Assembly: GCF_021513175.1 (NCBI RefSeq)
Contig: NZ_CP090953.1
Coordinates: 1,607,001-1,671,000 of the forward strand
DNA length: 64,000 nt
From: Sphingomonas sp. S2-65
GTDB lineage: Bacteria; Pseudomonadota; Alphaproteobacteria; Sphingomonadales; Sphingomonadaceae
Reading direction: 5' to 3'
Shown here: positions 18,405 to 26,964 of the stretch, piece after piece
How positions within the stretch are numbered: position 1 is the first letter of the stretch
How the letters are laid out: every line of letters starts with the position of its first letter
Notes under the pieces: generated by a model
The model's input: only the letters and a program-made list of their open reading frames with translations
Databases searched by the model: none
What the model was told of the DNA's origin: nothing
Program-made: the position numbers and the translations under genes

Positions 18405-18872
18405 ATGAGCATCTTCGGCAAGATCAAGGACGCCATCTTCGGCAAGAGCGGCGGCCCGTTCAGCGACAATTATCTCGGCCACAGCAACAATCGCCGCGAC
18501 ACTCCCGCTGCCGCGCCGGCTTCGCACCCCGCGCCGGCAGCGCCCCAGGCGCAGGCTCCGGTATCGCCCCAGGCACAGCAACCTGCGCCTGCAGCGCCTG
18601 CCCAGTCGCAACCGGTGGATGTCGAGCAGGTCCTGACCACCATTTCTGCCGGCAAGGGCAATCCGGACCTGAACTGGCGAACCTCGATCGTCGACCTGAT
18701 GAAGCTGCTCGACCTCGACTCGAGCCTCGACAACCGCAAGGAACTGGCGACCGAACTCGGCTATACCGGCGAGAAGAACGGCTCGGCCGAGATGAACATC
18801 TGGCTTCACAAGGCCGTGATGCAGCAGCTCGAGAAGAGCGGCGGCAAGGTGCCGGCTTCGCTGAAAGACTGA
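18405..18872 (+). CDS. DUF3597 domain protein
   Basis: A 155-residue protein. The N-terminal MSIFGKIKDAIFG is typical of DUF3597. A Pro/Ala/Gln-rich linker follows (about 40-65), then the conserved domain VDVEQVLTTISAGKGNPDLNWRTSIVDLMKLLDLDSSLDNRKELATELGY. The function of the family is unknown; it often contains LysM-like companions in relatives. It lies between two membrane proteins of the same stress-type cluster, 3 bases before the next gene. Confidence 0.85.
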   Translation: MSIFGKIKDAIFGKSGGPFSDNYLGHSNNRRDTPAAAPASHPAPAAPQAQAPVSPQAQQPAPAAPAQSQPVDVEQVLTTISAGKGNPDLNWRTSIVDLMKLLDLDSSLDNRKELATELGYTGEKNGSAEMNIWLHKAVMQQLEKSGGKVPASLKD

Positions 18873-18875
18873 GCC

Positions 18876-19343
18876 ATGGCCGTCGACTACAAGCAGTTGT
18901 CGAAAGGCCTTGGCTGGTTTTCGCTCGCTCTGGGTGCGGCCGAGTTGCTGGCGCCGCGCAAGATCACGCAGGCGCTCGACGCTGGAGGTAATGAGCGGCT
19001 GGTAAGGGCGTTCGGCGCGCGGGAGATCGCCGCCGGGCTCGCCATCCTCGGTGCGCCGGCGCATGCCGAGCGCGTCGGGTCCCGCGTCGCCGGCGATGCG
19101 CTCGATCTCGGCGCGCTGGCGCTGGCGGCTCGCAATTCACCGCGCAACCCGTGGGTGTGGGGCGCGATCGGATTCGTGGTCGGCGCAACGGTCGCCGACG
19201 TGCTCGTCACCCGCGGCCTGAAGCAGACGCCGGATGCCGGAAACTCCGACCTCACCGGCTTCCTGCCGCGCGCCGGCTCGGGCCGCGCCACCTCCGCGGA
19301 ACCTGCACACACTGCGAAAGGAATTGCGCCGGTCGTCGGCTGA
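18876..19343 (+). CDS. Small membrane protein
   Basis: A 155-residue protein with hydrophobic segments near residues 9-25, 45-60 and 90-110 (WVWGAIGFVVGATVADVLV). The early part resembles the N-terminal membrane part found in some cyclase/dehydrase-like sphingomonad proteins, but no soluble domain follows. It is probably in the same transcript as the DUF3597 gene. Function unknown. Confidence 0.65.
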   Translation: MAVDYKQLSKGLGWFSLALGAAELLAPRKITQALDAGGNERLVRAFGAREIAAGLAILGAPAHAERVGSRVAGDALDLGALALAARNSPRNPWVWGAIGFVVGATVADVLVTRGLKQTPDAGNSDLTGFLPRAGSGRATSAEPAHTAKGIAPVVG

Positions 19344-19389
19344 CGCCTATCCGAACCTTCAGTTTACGTAGCCACCCAAGGAGACTCGC

Positions 19390-19818
19390 ATGACGACGCG
19401 TACAGCGACTGCCCGCTACGAAGGCTTCGGCAAGGAAGGCAAGGGTCAGCTCACCACACAATCGGGTGTGCTCGAGGCGACCCCCTACAGCTTCAACACC
19501 CGCTTTGGCGATGAGAAGGGCACCAATCCCGAGGAACTGATCGCCGCGGCCCATGCCGGCTGCTTCACCATGGCGCTCAGCTTCGCACTGGCCCAGGCCG
19601 GGTTCAACGGCGGCACGCTGGAAACCAAGGCGGCAGTGAAGCTCGATCAGGACGGCGAAGGCGGCTTCAAGATCACGCGCTCAGACCTCACGCTCACCGC
19701 CAGCATACCCGGCATCTCCGAAGAACAGTTCGAAGCCCTGGCACGAGGCGCCGAGCAGAATTGCCCGGTCTCCAAGCTGCTCAAGGCGGAAATCAACCTC
19801 GACTATACCCTGAGCTGA
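19390..19818 (+). CDS. osmC: OsmC-family peroxiredoxin
   Basis: A 142-residue organic hydroperoxide reductase. Both catalytic cysteines are visible: HAGCFTMAL (first) and QNCPVSKLL (second), with the upstream NPEELIAAAHA block. The thiols reduce hydroperoxides using a lipoylated dihydrolipoamide or similar donor. AAGGAGAC precedes the ATG. It follows the stress-type membrane genes and is convergent with the cupin gene, overlapping it by 16 bases. Confidence 0.93.
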   Translation: MTTRTATARYEGFGKEGKGQLTTQSGVLEATPYSFNTRFGDEKGTNPEELIAAAHAGCFTMALSFALAQAGFNGGTLETKAAVKLDQDGEGGFKITRSDLTLTASIPGISEEQFEALARGAEQNCPVSKLLKAEINLDYTLS

Positions 19819-20252
19819 CCATCGCCCGCGCCTGGGGCCCACCCCGGCGCGGCAAGCTCGAAGCCGCCGAACTCGAACCCCGGCACGACTACGCAGCTCA
19901 CCAGTGTCCAGCCACTGCTGCCATGGGCTGCCTGCCACGCCCCGGCCGGCACTCGCGCCTGCGGCGCCTCGCCATGCAGCACGTCACCGCCAAGGGTTGT
20001 AACCCGCACTTCCCCGTTCTCGGCGGCTCCGATCCGCAGTTCCAGCGGCGCGCCGGCATGCCACAGCCAGAGCTCGTCGGCATCCACTCGGTGCCAGTGC
20101 GAGCGCTGCCCCGCCTCGAGCAGGAAGTGTATCGCCGTCCCCGCCGCGCGCTCGCCCGGCGCCGCATCGGCCCGCCACGTCTCGCGATACCATCCGCCTT
20201 CGGGGTGCGGCCGCAGGTGCAGGGCTGCGATGATCGACTGGGCTTCGTTCAA
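19803..20252 (-). CDS. DUF985/cupin-5 family protein
   Basis: About 149 residues. The N-terminus (IIAALHLRPHPEGGWYRETWR) and the cupin core (TAIHFLLEAGQRSHWHRVDADELW, then PAGAWQAA) match the DUF985 cupins. A TTG at 20252 is chosen because GGAGG lies 5 bases upstream; the frame extends to 20339 but overlaps the neighbouring divergent gene. The metal and substrate are unknown. Confidence 0.8.
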   Translation of the reverse strand: MNEAQSIIAALHLRPHPEGGWYRETWRADAAPGERAAGTAIHFLLEAGQRSHWHRVDADELWLWHAGAPLELRIGAAENGEVRVTTLGGDVLHGEAPQARVPAGAWQAAHGSSGWTLVSCVVVPGFEFGGFELAAPGWAPGAGDGQLRV

Positions 20253-20359
20253 CCTAACCTCCGATGACCGCGCTGTAGTTCTGGGTTCATGAAACCCACG
20301 GTACAGGCGGGACGTTTCGTTACCGGTTCTGAAATTCAATGTTCAAGGGAGTAGTTCAA

Positions 20360-20701
20360 ATGCGTAATCTGATGCTTGCTGTTGGTGCGATGTCGCTGCT
20401 CGCGCCCGTCTCGATGGCTTTGCCCACCGCCAAGGCGGAAGCCAAGTCGTACACCTACAAGGACGATCAGCGCCGTTCGCGCTATCGTGAGTGGCGCGGG
20501 CGCGACGGCCGGACCTATTGCAAGAAGTCCAACGGCACCACCGGGCTGATCGTTGGCGGCGTGGGCGGCGCGCTGGTCGGCCGCACGATCGATACCCGCG
20601 GTGACCGCACCGGCGGTACCGTGCTTGGCGCCGTGGCCGGCGCACTGGCCGGCCGTGAAATCGACCGCAGCAACAGCAACAACCGCCGTCGCTGCCGCTA
20701 A
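20360..20701 (+). CDS. Glycine-zipper 2TM domain envelope protein
   Basis: A 113-residue protein with a Sec signal peptide (MRNLMLAVGAMSLLAPVSMA). A basic stretch with one Cys follows, then a glycine zipper repeat (GLIVGGVGGALVGRTID and GTVLGAVAGALAGREID) and a basic C-terminus. Members of this family sit in or at the envelope. AAGGGAG precedes the ATG. Confidence 0.8.
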   Translation: MRNLMLAVGAMSLLAPVSMALPTAKAEAKSYTYKDDQRRSRYREWRGRDGRTYCKKSNGTTGLIVGGVGGALVGRTIDTRGDRTGGTVLGAVAGALAGREIDRSNSNNRRRCR

Positions 20702-20757
20702 GGCCTGACCGGTCACGCGGGGCATGGTGTTAACCCTTACGCGCTACAAGCGCGGCC

Positions 20758-21939
20758 ATGCTCCGCGTGCTGGTTCTTTCCACGCTCTTCCCTGACGCAT
20801 CTCGGCCGAACTTCGGCATCTTCGTTGAGCGTCAGACCCACGCGCTGGCAGCGCGCGACGATGTTGAGGTGCGGGTAGTGTCACCCCGCGGCATCCCGCC
20901 CTGGCCCTTGTCGCGCCTGGGCCGTTATGCGCCCCTTTCCGTGCTCCCTACACGCGAGCAGTGGAACGGGCTGCAGGTCCACCGCCCAACCTTCCTCAAT
21001 CTCCCGGGTACGAGTGGGCGCTTCCATGCCGCCGCGCTTGCTCGTGCAGTCACGCCTGTGCTCGACCGCCTGCGGGACGAGTTCCCGTTCGACGTCATCG
21101 CCGCCGAGTTCTTCTTTCCTGACGGCGTCGCGGCGGTCGCGCTCGGCAAGCGCTACGGAGTACCGGTTTCGATAAAGGCGCGCGGCTCCGACATTCATCG
21201 CTGGAGCAAGATGCGCGCAACCCGCGGCCAGATCGTGAGGGCAGGACAAGCCGCCGATGGCTTGCTGGCGGTATCAGAAGGACTTCGCGACGACATGGCG
21301 GCGCTGGGTATGCCTCGCGAGCGGATCACCTGCCTCGTTACTGGCGTCGATCTTTCCCGCTTCTCGCCGGTCGACCGGCCCGCGGCCAAGGCAAAGCTTG
21401 GGATAAGCGGGCCATTGGTGCTGTCCATCGGCGCTTTGATTCCGCTCAAGGGCCATGAGATCGTCATCGACGCGCTCGTGTCCTTGCCCGGAGTGTCGCT
21501 GTGGATTGCTGGCGAAGGACCGCATCGGCCGTATCTCGCTCGAAAGATTGCCAGGCTCGGCCTTGGGAATCGCGTTCGCCTGCTCGGCGCGGTGCCCCAC
21601 AATGTCGTTGCGGACCTGCTCGCGGCGGCCGACGTCATGGCCCTGGCTTCCGAGCGTGAGGGCTTGGCCAACGCCTGGGTCGAGGCGCTCGCCAGCGGTA
21701 CGCCCGTCATTATTCCTGATGTCGGTGGCGCCCGCCAGGTCGTGCGCACGCACCAGGCCGGGCGGATCGTACCCCGCGATGCCGCCCACTTTGCCGTGGC
21801 TATCCAGGATCTGATCGCCACTCCGCCATCCGCAGCCGCGACCCGTGCAACTGTTGAACCCTTCACCTGGGAGGCGAACAGCAGCACCTTGAGCGATTTC
21901 CTCCAGCACCTCGTCAACCAGCGCTCCAGCAAGCGCTGA
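20758..21939 (+). CDS. Glycosyltransferase family 4 (group 1)
   Basis: A 393-residue GT-B fold enzyme. The N-terminus is LRVLVLSTLFPDASRPNFGIFVERQ. The C-terminal donor site has the EREGLANAWVEALASGTPVI block, i.e. the E-x7-E pattern of retaining GT4 enzymes. It transfers a sugar from a nucleotide donor; acceptor and sugar are unknown. It has no polysaccharide genes next to it. A general stress promoter for the following small gene starts right after its stop. Confidence 0.88.
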   Translation: MLRVLVLSTLFPDASRPNFGIFVERQTHALAARDDVEVRVVSPRGIPPWPLSRLGRYAPLSVLPTREQWNGLQVHRPTFLNLPGTSGRFHAAALARAVTPVLDRLRDEFPFDVIAAEFFFPDGVAAVALGKRYGVPVSIKARGSDIHRWSKMRATRGQIVRAGQAADGLLAVSEGLRDDMAALGMPRERITCLVTGVDLSRFSPVDRPAAKAKLGISGPLVLSIGALIPLKGHEIVIDALVSLPGVSLWIAGEGPHRPYLARKIARLGLGNRVRLLGAVPHNVVADLLAAADVMALASEREGLANAWVEALASGTPVIIPDVGGARQVVRTHQAGRIVPRDAAHFAVAIQDLIATPPSAAATRATVEPFTWEANSSTLSDFLQHLVNQRSSKR

Positions 21940-21940
21940 C

Positions 21941-21965
21941 GGAACGGGGCCGCCGCTGCTCCGTT
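21941..21965 (+). promoter_or_regulatory. EcfG-type general stress promoter
   Basis: GGAAC, 16 bases, then CGTT, beginning one base after the glycosyltransferase stop and ending 28 bases before the ATG at 21994. Confidence 0.7.
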
Positions 21966-21993
21966 CGTCACCGGGAGCACGACGGAGATTCCC

Positions 21994-22194
21994 ATGGAAG
22001 ACGACACTCTGCCTCAACACGGCGCAACCACCCGCAAGGATGGCGACGCGCTTGCCGAACAGTTGAACCAGACGACTTCGGTAGATGCGGGCGGCACCGT
22101 ATCCGGTACGGGCGACAAGGCCGCGTCGCCGGTACCAGGCGGCGAATTGGACGTTGTGTTTGACGCGGAAGAGGACGAGCATGACGGCCATTGA
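21994..22194 (+). CDS. Small acidic hypothetical protein
   Basis: A 66-residue, hydrophilic, probably disordered protein (MEDDTLPQHGATTRKDG...) with an acidic end DAEEDEHDGH. No family recognised. The EcfG-type promoter directly upstream supports expression under stress. Confidence 0.6.
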   Translation: MEDDTLPQHGATTRKDGDALAEQLNQTTSVDAGGTVSGTGDKAASPVPGGELDVVFDAEEDEHDGH

Positions 22195-22282
22195 GCCGTG
22201 AACGGAACCCTCTGCCCCCCGCTCCGCGTTGACGGCTTGAACGCAGGGTGTCGACCGCGGCGCCCGATGCCTGGAGGATTGC

Positions 22283-22864
22283 ATGGCGAGTAAGAAGAAA
22301 AAGGGCGAGGAACGCACGGCCAAGCCGGACAAGGCCGCCAAGCCGAAGCTCGAGAAGAGCAAGGGCGTGCTTCCCAAGACGATCAACGGGGTGAAGCTGC
22401 CTAAGGACGTACGCGAAAAGCTCACCGATTTGGCCAAACATCCAATCGTCGCCGAACTGCTCGCCGCTGGCCTGGTCGCAGTCGCCGCGCGGCTCAAGAA
22501 CGAGCCGAAGATCAAAAACGGCGCATCCAAGGCAGTCAGCAAGGCACTCGATGCCGCCGAAGGCACCGGCCAGGACATGGCGCACGTCGCCGCGAACATC
22601 GCCGCTGCAGTCGTGAAACCGGTGGTGAAGCGGATCCGTACCGCTGCCGCCGCCGCTGCGGCAGCCCCGTCGGCGGATGAGCAGGACGCAGGCGCTGCGA
22701 CGCCCCCTGCTCCCAACCCCAAGCCAATCGCCGCCACCCCGCCGACACGCCGGCCCAGGGCCGCGACCACCGGCACCGCACCGGTCAAGCCCCGCGCCTC
22801 TCGCCGCGCGGCGCCTAAACCTACAACCTCGGCGCCGAACGCCTTGGAGAGTGACGATGCCTGA
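22283..22864 (+). CDS. Lys/Ala-rich hypothetical protein
   Basis: A 193-residue protein. A strongly basic N-terminus (KKKKGEERTAKPDKAAKPK) is followed by a helical middle that includes VAELLAAGLVAVAARL, and an Ala/Pro/Arg-rich tail resembling histone-H1-like or polymer-granule-associated tails. No domain recognised. GGAGG lies 6-7 bases before the ATG. The stop overlaps the next small gene. Confidence 0.65.
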   Translation: MASKKKKGEERTAKPDKAAKPKLEKSKGVLPKTINGVKLPKDVREKLTDLAKHPIVAELLAAGLVAVAARLKNEPKIKNGASKAVSKALDAAEGTGQDMAHVAANIAAAVVKPVVKRIRTAAAAAAAAPSADEQDAGAATPPAPNPKPIAATPPTRRPRAATTGTAPVKPRASRRAAPKPTTSAPNALESDDA

Positions 22865-23039
22865 CACGCCCGGCGGCACCGATCCGCACAACCTGTCTAC
22901 CGAACACCAGAAGTCCGGCGACGCGACGCGTCCGAAGGACACGATGGACAGCCCGAACGACGAGACGCATTGGGCCAAGGACTTCGACCCTGCCGGCGAT
23001 GTCGGCAAGGCCAAGCCCAGCGGCAATCCGACCGACTGA
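22857..23039 (+). CDS. Small hydrophilic hypothetical protein
   Basis: A 60-residue polar protein (MPDTPGGTDPHNLSTEHQK... ending in KPSGNPTD), likely disordered. It starts inside the end of the upstream gene, so it is co-translated. It is followed by a strong bidirectional hairpin terminator. No family recognised. Confidence 0.6.
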   Translation: MPDTPGGTDPHNLSTEHQKSGDATRPKDTMDSPNDETHWAKDFDPAGDVGKAKPSGNPTD

Positions 23040-23045
23040 ATCGAA

Positions 23046-23078
23046 GAAGGGCCTCCCGATCGTCTCGGGAAGCCCTTC
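23046..23078. terminator. Bidirectional hairpin between small gene and hslU
   Basis: A 14-base arm GAAGGGCCTCCCGA pairs with TCGGGAAGCCCTTC with one mismatch and a 5-base loop. It is placed between two convergent genes, 6 bases from one stop and 6 from the other. Confidence 0.75.
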
Positions 23079-23084
23079 TGGTTC

Positions 23085-24377
23085 CTACAGCACGTAGCGG
23101 CTGAGGTCGGTGTTGCGCGCCACGCTCGACAATTGCTTGTCGACATAAGCGCCGTCGATCACCAGCGTCGAACCCGAACGATCCTCGGCCTCGAAGCTAA
23201 CTTCCTCGAGCAGCTTCTCCATCACCGTCGAGAGCCGACGCGCGCCGATATTCTCGATCTCGGCATTCACTTCGGCCGCGATCTTCGCCACCGCGCGGAT
23301 GCCGTCGTCGGTGAAGTCGATGCTGACGCCCTCGGTGCCGAGCAGCGCGGCATATTGCTGCACCAGGCTCGCCTTGGTGTCCGACAGGATCGAGACGAAG
23401 TCCTCCTCGGTCAGCGCCTTGAGCTCGACGCGGATCGGCAGGCGCCCCTGAAGCTCGGGCAGCAGGTCCGACGGCTTGGCGACGTGGAACGCGCCCGATG
23501 CGATGAACAGGATATGGTCGGTCTTCATCGGCCCGTACTTGGTCGCTACGGTCGTGCCCTCGATCAGCGGCAGCAAGTCGCGCTGGACGCCCTCGCGGCT
23601 CACCGAACCGCCACGCACATCGCTCACGGCGATCTTGTCGATCTCGTCGAGGAAGACGATCCCGTTCGCTTCGGCATCGGCCAGCGCCACACGGCTGACT
23701 TCGTCCTGGTCGAGGCGCTTGTCGGCTTCTTCCTCGACCAATTTGTCCCACGCCGCGCGCACGTTGAGCTTGCGCCGCTTGAGCGGGCTGCCGGCCAGCC
23801 CCTTCATCATCTCGGACAAATTGATCATCTGCGGCGCGCCGCCGGGCACGTCGAACGGCATGGCCGGGGCCTGCTCGATTTCGATCTCGATCTCGGTATT
23901 GTCTAGCACGCCGTCGTGGAAGCGCTGCTTGAACGCCTCGCGCGTCGCGGTGCTCGCATCCTTGCCGGTCAGCGCGTCGAGCAGGCGGTTCATCGCCGCC
24001 TCTTCGGCCTTGTCCTTCACCGCGGAACGCCGGCGCTCCTTTTCCAGCCGGATCGCTTCCTCGACCAGGTCGCGGGCGATCTGCTCGACGTCGCGGCCGA
24101 CATAGCCGACCTCGGTGAACTTGGTCGCCTCGACCTTCACGAACGGCGCGTCGGCCAGCTTCGCCAGCCGGCGGCTGATCTCGGTCTTGCCGCAGCCCGT
24201 GGGCCCGATCATCAGGATGTTCTTCGGCGTTACCTCGTCGCGGAGATCGGCACTGAGCTGCTGCCGGCGCCAGCGGTTGCGCAGCGCGACGGCAACGGCC
24301 TTCTTGGCATCGCGCTGCCCGATGATGTGGCTGTCGAGCGCGGCGACGATCGTCTTGGGGGTAAGGTTCTGGTTCAT
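23085..24377 (-). CDS. hslU: ATP-dependent protease ATPase subunit HslU
   Basis: A 430-residue AAA+ unfoldase. It begins [34 protein letters not shown]. It has Walker [10 protein letters not shown], the pore loop GYVGRDVEQ, Walker [11 protein letters not shown], and ends RYVL, the C-terminal tail that docks into HslV. It feeds unfolded proteins to HslV in the cytoplasm. It is the second gene of hslV-hslU, with a 143-base repeat in the gap. Confidence 0.97.
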   Translation of the reverse strand: MNQNLTPKTIVAALDSHIIGQRDAKKAVAVALRNRWRRQQLSADLRDEVTPKNILMIGPTGCGKTEISRRLAKLADAPFVKVEATKFTEVGYVGRDVEQIARDLVEEAIRLEKERRRSAVKDKAEEAAMNRLLDALTGKDASTATREAFKQRFHDGVLDNTEIEIEIEQAPAMPFDVPGGAPQMINLSEMMKGLAGSPLKRRKLNVRAAWDKLVEEEADKRLDQDEVSRVALADAEANGIVFLDEIDKIAVSDVRGGSVSREGVQRDLLPLIEGTTVATKYGPMKTDHILFIASGAFHVAKPSDLLPELQGRLPIRVELKALTEEDFVSILSDTKASLVQQYAALLGTEGVSIDFTDDGIRAVAKIAAEVNAEIENIGARRLSTVMEKLLEEVSFEAEDRSGSTLVIDGAYVDKQLSSVARNTDLSRYVL

Positions 24378-24388
24378 CTTCTACTCGT

Positions 24389-24531
24389 TCCCCTCCCTGC
24401 AAGGGAGGGGCTAGGGGTGGGTTTGCGGCGGGCGAGGCTCGATGCCTCGACCGGCGCGCTGTTGGTGAGGACAGGGCTCGCCTTCGGCTCGCACCCACCC
24501 CTACCCCTCCCTTGCAGGGAGGGGAGACTGA
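24389..24531. repeat. REPIN-like element between hslV and hslU
   Basis: Inverted pair of hairpin units: CCCCTCCCTGCAAGGGAGGGG followed by a TAGGGGTGGG tail on the left, and CCCACCCCTACCCCTCCCTTGCAGGGAGGGG on the right. Two smaller dyads lie in the centre. It lies within the probable hslVU operon, where it may affect the ratio of the two products or mRNA stability. Confidence 0.8.
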
Positions 24532-24534
24532 CAA

Positions 24535-25089
24535 TCAGTTCACGCTATCCAGCGTCTCGATCGTCAGCCGGTCATTGGTATAGACGCACAGCTCGCCGGC
24601 GATCTTCATCGCCTGGCGCGCGATCTTCTCGGCGTCGCTCTCATAGTCGACCAGCGCGCGCGCCGCAGCCAAGGCGAAATTGCCGCCCGATCCGATCGCC
24701 GCGACGCCGCCCTCGGGCTCGAGCACGTCGCCATTGCCGGTGACGATCAACGTCACTTCCTTGTCGGCGACGATCAGCATCGCCTCCAAATTGCGGAGAT
24801 ATTTGTCGGTCCGCCAATCCTTGGCGAGTTCGACCGCCGCACGCAGCAGTTGGCCGTGATGCCGCTCCAGCTTGCTTTCCAGCCGCTCGAACAGGGTGAA
24901 CGCATCCGCGGTCGCCCCGGCAAAGCCGGCGATCACCGATCCGTCGCCCAGCGGCCGCACCTTGCGCGCGTTGGGCTTCATCACGGTGTTTCCGGCCGAG
25001 ACCTGGCCGTCGCCGGCGATCACCACTTTGCCCGATTTGCGCACGGAGAGAATGGTCGTGCCGTGCCACGCATTGCTGTTGTCGCTCAT
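24535..25089 (-). CDS. hslV: ATP-dependent protease peptidase subunit HslV
   Basis: A 184-residue proteasome-like peptidase. The nucleophile Thr follows a short propeptide ([18 protein letters not shown]). It has the [21 protein letters not shown] and [10 protein letters not shown] blocks and a C-terminal [10 protein letters not shown]. It forms a double hexameric ring with HslU caps. The gene precedes hslU. Confidence 0.97.
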   Translation of the reverse strand: MSDNSNAWHGTTILSVRKSGKVVIAGDGQVSAGNTVMKPNARKVRPLGDGSVIAGFAGATADAFTLFERLESKLERHHGQLLRAAVELAKDWRTDKYLRNLEAMLIVADKEVTLIVTGNGDVLEPEGGVAAIGSGGNFALAAARALVDYESDAEKIARQAMKIAGELCVYTNDRLTIETLDSVN

Positions 25090-25138
25090 AGCCGGCGCAT
25101 ATGGGGAGCGCGTTTGCCAAGCGCAAACAGCCCTTCTT

Positions 25139-25246
25139 CGTCACCCCGGCCTTGTGCCGGGGCGCACCCTACGGCACGGGAAAGCCAAGGAACCTCAACG
25201 CCCTCGCGGGCCGCGCGGTGGCCCCCGGCACAAGGCCGGGGTGACG
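25139..25246. repeat. Paired CCGGCCTTGTGCCGG element between hslV and threonine synthase
   Basis: CGTCACCCCGGCCTTGTGCCGGGG on the left and CCCCGGCACAAGGCCGGGGTGACG on the right are exact reverse complements, with about 60 bases between them. It fills the gap between the divergent genes hslV (start 25089) and the threonine synthase gene (start 25261). Confidence 0.8.
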
Positions 25247-25260
25247 ATGGAAGAAGCACC

Positions 25261-26487
25261 ATGCGCCACGACGACAATCTCACCACCGACCGCCAGACCT
25301 TCGTCAGCCATCTCGAATGCTCGATGACCGGCGAGCGCTATGAGGCCGATCAGCTTCACGGCCTGTCGGGCGTCGGCCGCCCCTTGCTGGTGCGCTACGA
25401 CCTCAAGGGCGTGAAGGCCGCGCTCACTCCCGACACGCTGTCGCAGCGCCCGGCGGATCTGTGGCGCTACCGCGAGTTGCTGCCGGTGCGCCGGACGCAG
25501 AACATCGTCTCGCTCGGCGAGACCGCGACTCCGATCATCCCGCTCGAAAAGGAACCCGGCAATGTCTGGGTCAAGGACGAGGGGCGGCTGCCGACCGGAT
25601 CGTTCAAGGCGCGCGGGCTGGTGATGGCGATCGCCATGGCCAAGGAGCTCGGCGTCACGACGATCGCGATGCCGACCAACGGCAATGCCGGCGCCGCCGC
25701 CGCAGCCTATGCCGCCCGCGCGAATATCGAGGCGATCATCTTCTGCCCCGCCGACACCCCCGAGATCAACGTGCGCGAGATCGCCGCGCAGGGCGCCCGC
25801 GTCTACCGCGTCAACGGCCTGATCGACGATTGCGGCAAGATCGTCGGCCAGGGCAAGGAGACACGCGGCTGGTTCGATCTGTCCACCCTAAAGGAACCAT
25901 ATAGGATCGAAGGCAAGAAGACGATGGGGCTCGAGCTCGCCGAGCAGTTCGGCTGGGAGCTGCCCGATGCGATCTTCTACCCCACCGGCGGCGGCACCGG
26001 GCTGATCGGCATGTGGAAAGCGTTCGACGAGATGGAAGCGCTCGGCTGGATCGGCGCCAAGCGTCCGCGCATGGTCGCAGTCCAGGCGGAGGGCTGCGCC
26101 CCAATCGTCCGCGCCTTCGAAGCCGGCGAGCGCCACGCCACCCGCTGGGAAGACGCACACACCGTCGCCGCGGGCATCCGCGTTCCCCAGGCAGTCGGCG
26201 ACTTCCTGATCCTCGACGCCGTCCGCGCGAGCGGCGGCAGTGCGATGGCAGTCAGCGACGCGGCTCTGGTCCAGGCCGTCGACGATGCCGCGCGTAAGGA
26301 CGGGCTGCTGCTCTGCCCCGAAGGCGGCGCGACGCTGGCCGCCTATCGCGACGCGCTGGCCAGCGGCCTGGTCGATGCCGAGGAGCGCGTGGTGCTGTTC
26401 AATTGCGCGACCGGGCTGAAATACCCGCTGGCGGACAATTCGCACTATCTCGACCGCCACCAGCCCATCGACTGGGCAGCGCTTTAA
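25261..26487 (+). CDS. thrC: Threonine synthase (PLP-dependent)
   Basis: A 408-residue PLP enzyme of the cystathionine-synthase-like fold. The lysine is in LPTGSFKARG (about residue 116), the phosphate-binding loop is PTGGGTGLIG, and an N-terminal region has the CSMTGERY element. It makes L-threonine from phosphohomoserine. The start ATG follows GGAAGAAG. The dispersed palindrome ends 14 bases before the ATG. An alternative, threonine dehydratase-like function cannot be fully excluded. Confidence 0.85.
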   Translation: MRHDDNLTTDRQTFVSHLECSMTGERYEADQLHGLSGVGRPLLVRYDLKGVKAALTPDTLSQRPADLWRYRELLPVRRTQNIVSLGETATPIIPLEKEPGNVWVKDEGRLPTGSFKARGLVMAIAMAKELGVTTIAMPTNGNAGAAAAAYAARANIEAIIFCPADTPEINVREIAAQGARVYRVNGLIDDCGKIVGQGKETRGWFDLSTLKEPYRIEGKKTMGLELAEQFGWELPDAIFYPTGGGTGLIGMWKAFDEMEALGWIGAKRPRMVAVQAEGCAPIVRAFEAGERHATRWEDAHTVAAGIRVPQAVGDFLILDAVRASGGSAMAVSDAALVQAVDDAARKDGLLLCPEGGATLAAYRDALASGLVDAEERVVLFNCATGLKYPLADNSHYLDRHQPIDWAAL

Positions 26488-26491
26488 GTTT

Positions 26492-26625
26492 CTCCCCTGC
26501 AAGGGGAGGTGGCGCGCGCGAGCGCGACGGAGGGATGTCACCGTCAAAAGCGGAGTACCCCGCTTCGAGCGGGATACCCCTCCGTCAGCCCTTCGGGCCG
26601 CCACCTCCCCTTGCAGGGGAGGATC
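26492..26625. repeat. REPIN-like element after thrC
   Basis: An outer hairpin CTCCCCTGCAAGGGGAGG on the left and its inverse CCTCCCCTTGCAGGGGAGG on the right. Each is followed inwards by a short hairpin (GCGCGCGAGCGCG, and the inverse GCCCTTCGGGC) and a CGGAGGG tail. It is the subtype B of the family seen in this window. Confidence 0.8.
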
Positions 26626-26704
26626 AGGACTCGCCTCGCCCCACAACCGACTCGCACCAGCGCAACCACCTGGAACCGGCGATTCCTCCGCACGCTCCAC
26701 GCCC

Positions 26705-26938
26705 ATGCGTGCCAAGCGGCTCAACTCCTCGATGATCGACCGCATCGTCTTCGACGACGACGCCGAGACGCTGGTCATCGCGTTCAAGAACTCGGGGCGC
26801 TACATCTACTCGGGCGTGCCCCGCGCGATCTACGACGCGCTCGCCAGAACAGCCTCGGCCGGCACGTACTTCAACCAATATATCAAGGGCCACTTCCCCT
26901 GCCGCCCCGAACGCAAGCGGCACCGGCCAGACAACTGA
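26705..26938 (+). CDS. KTSC domain protein
   Basis: A 77-residue protein that matches the KTSC domain: SSMIDRIVFDDDAETLVIAFKNSGRYIYSGVPRAIYDAL, then AGTYFNQYIKGHFPCR. The domain is often fused to lysyl-tRNA-synthetase-like or other proteins but here stands alone. Its function is unknown. The ATG at 26705 lies just after a GC-rich repeat. Confidence 0.85.
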   Translation: MRAKRLNSSMIDRIVFDDDAETLVIAFKNSGRYIYSGVPRAIYDALARTASAGTYFNQYIKGHFPCRPERKRHRPDN

Positions 26939-26960
26939 TCCTCCCCACAAAGGGAGGATA
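26938..26960. repeat. Solo hairpin of the REPIN-like family
   Basis: TCCTCCCCACAAAGGGAGGAT: a single outer hairpin with no partner, between convergent genes. It probably serves as a terminator. Confidence 0.5.
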
Positions 26961-26964
26961 GAAG

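Noticed and set aside
22204..22230. EcfG-type promoter before the gene at 22283
   Set aside because: GGAAC and CGTT are 18 bases apart, longer than the 16-17 seen at the three accepted sites; left undecided.
25095..25130. Heat-shock promoter before hslV
   Set aside because: CTTGGC and CCATAT on the minus strand are only about 11 bases apart, too short for a standard RpoH promoter.
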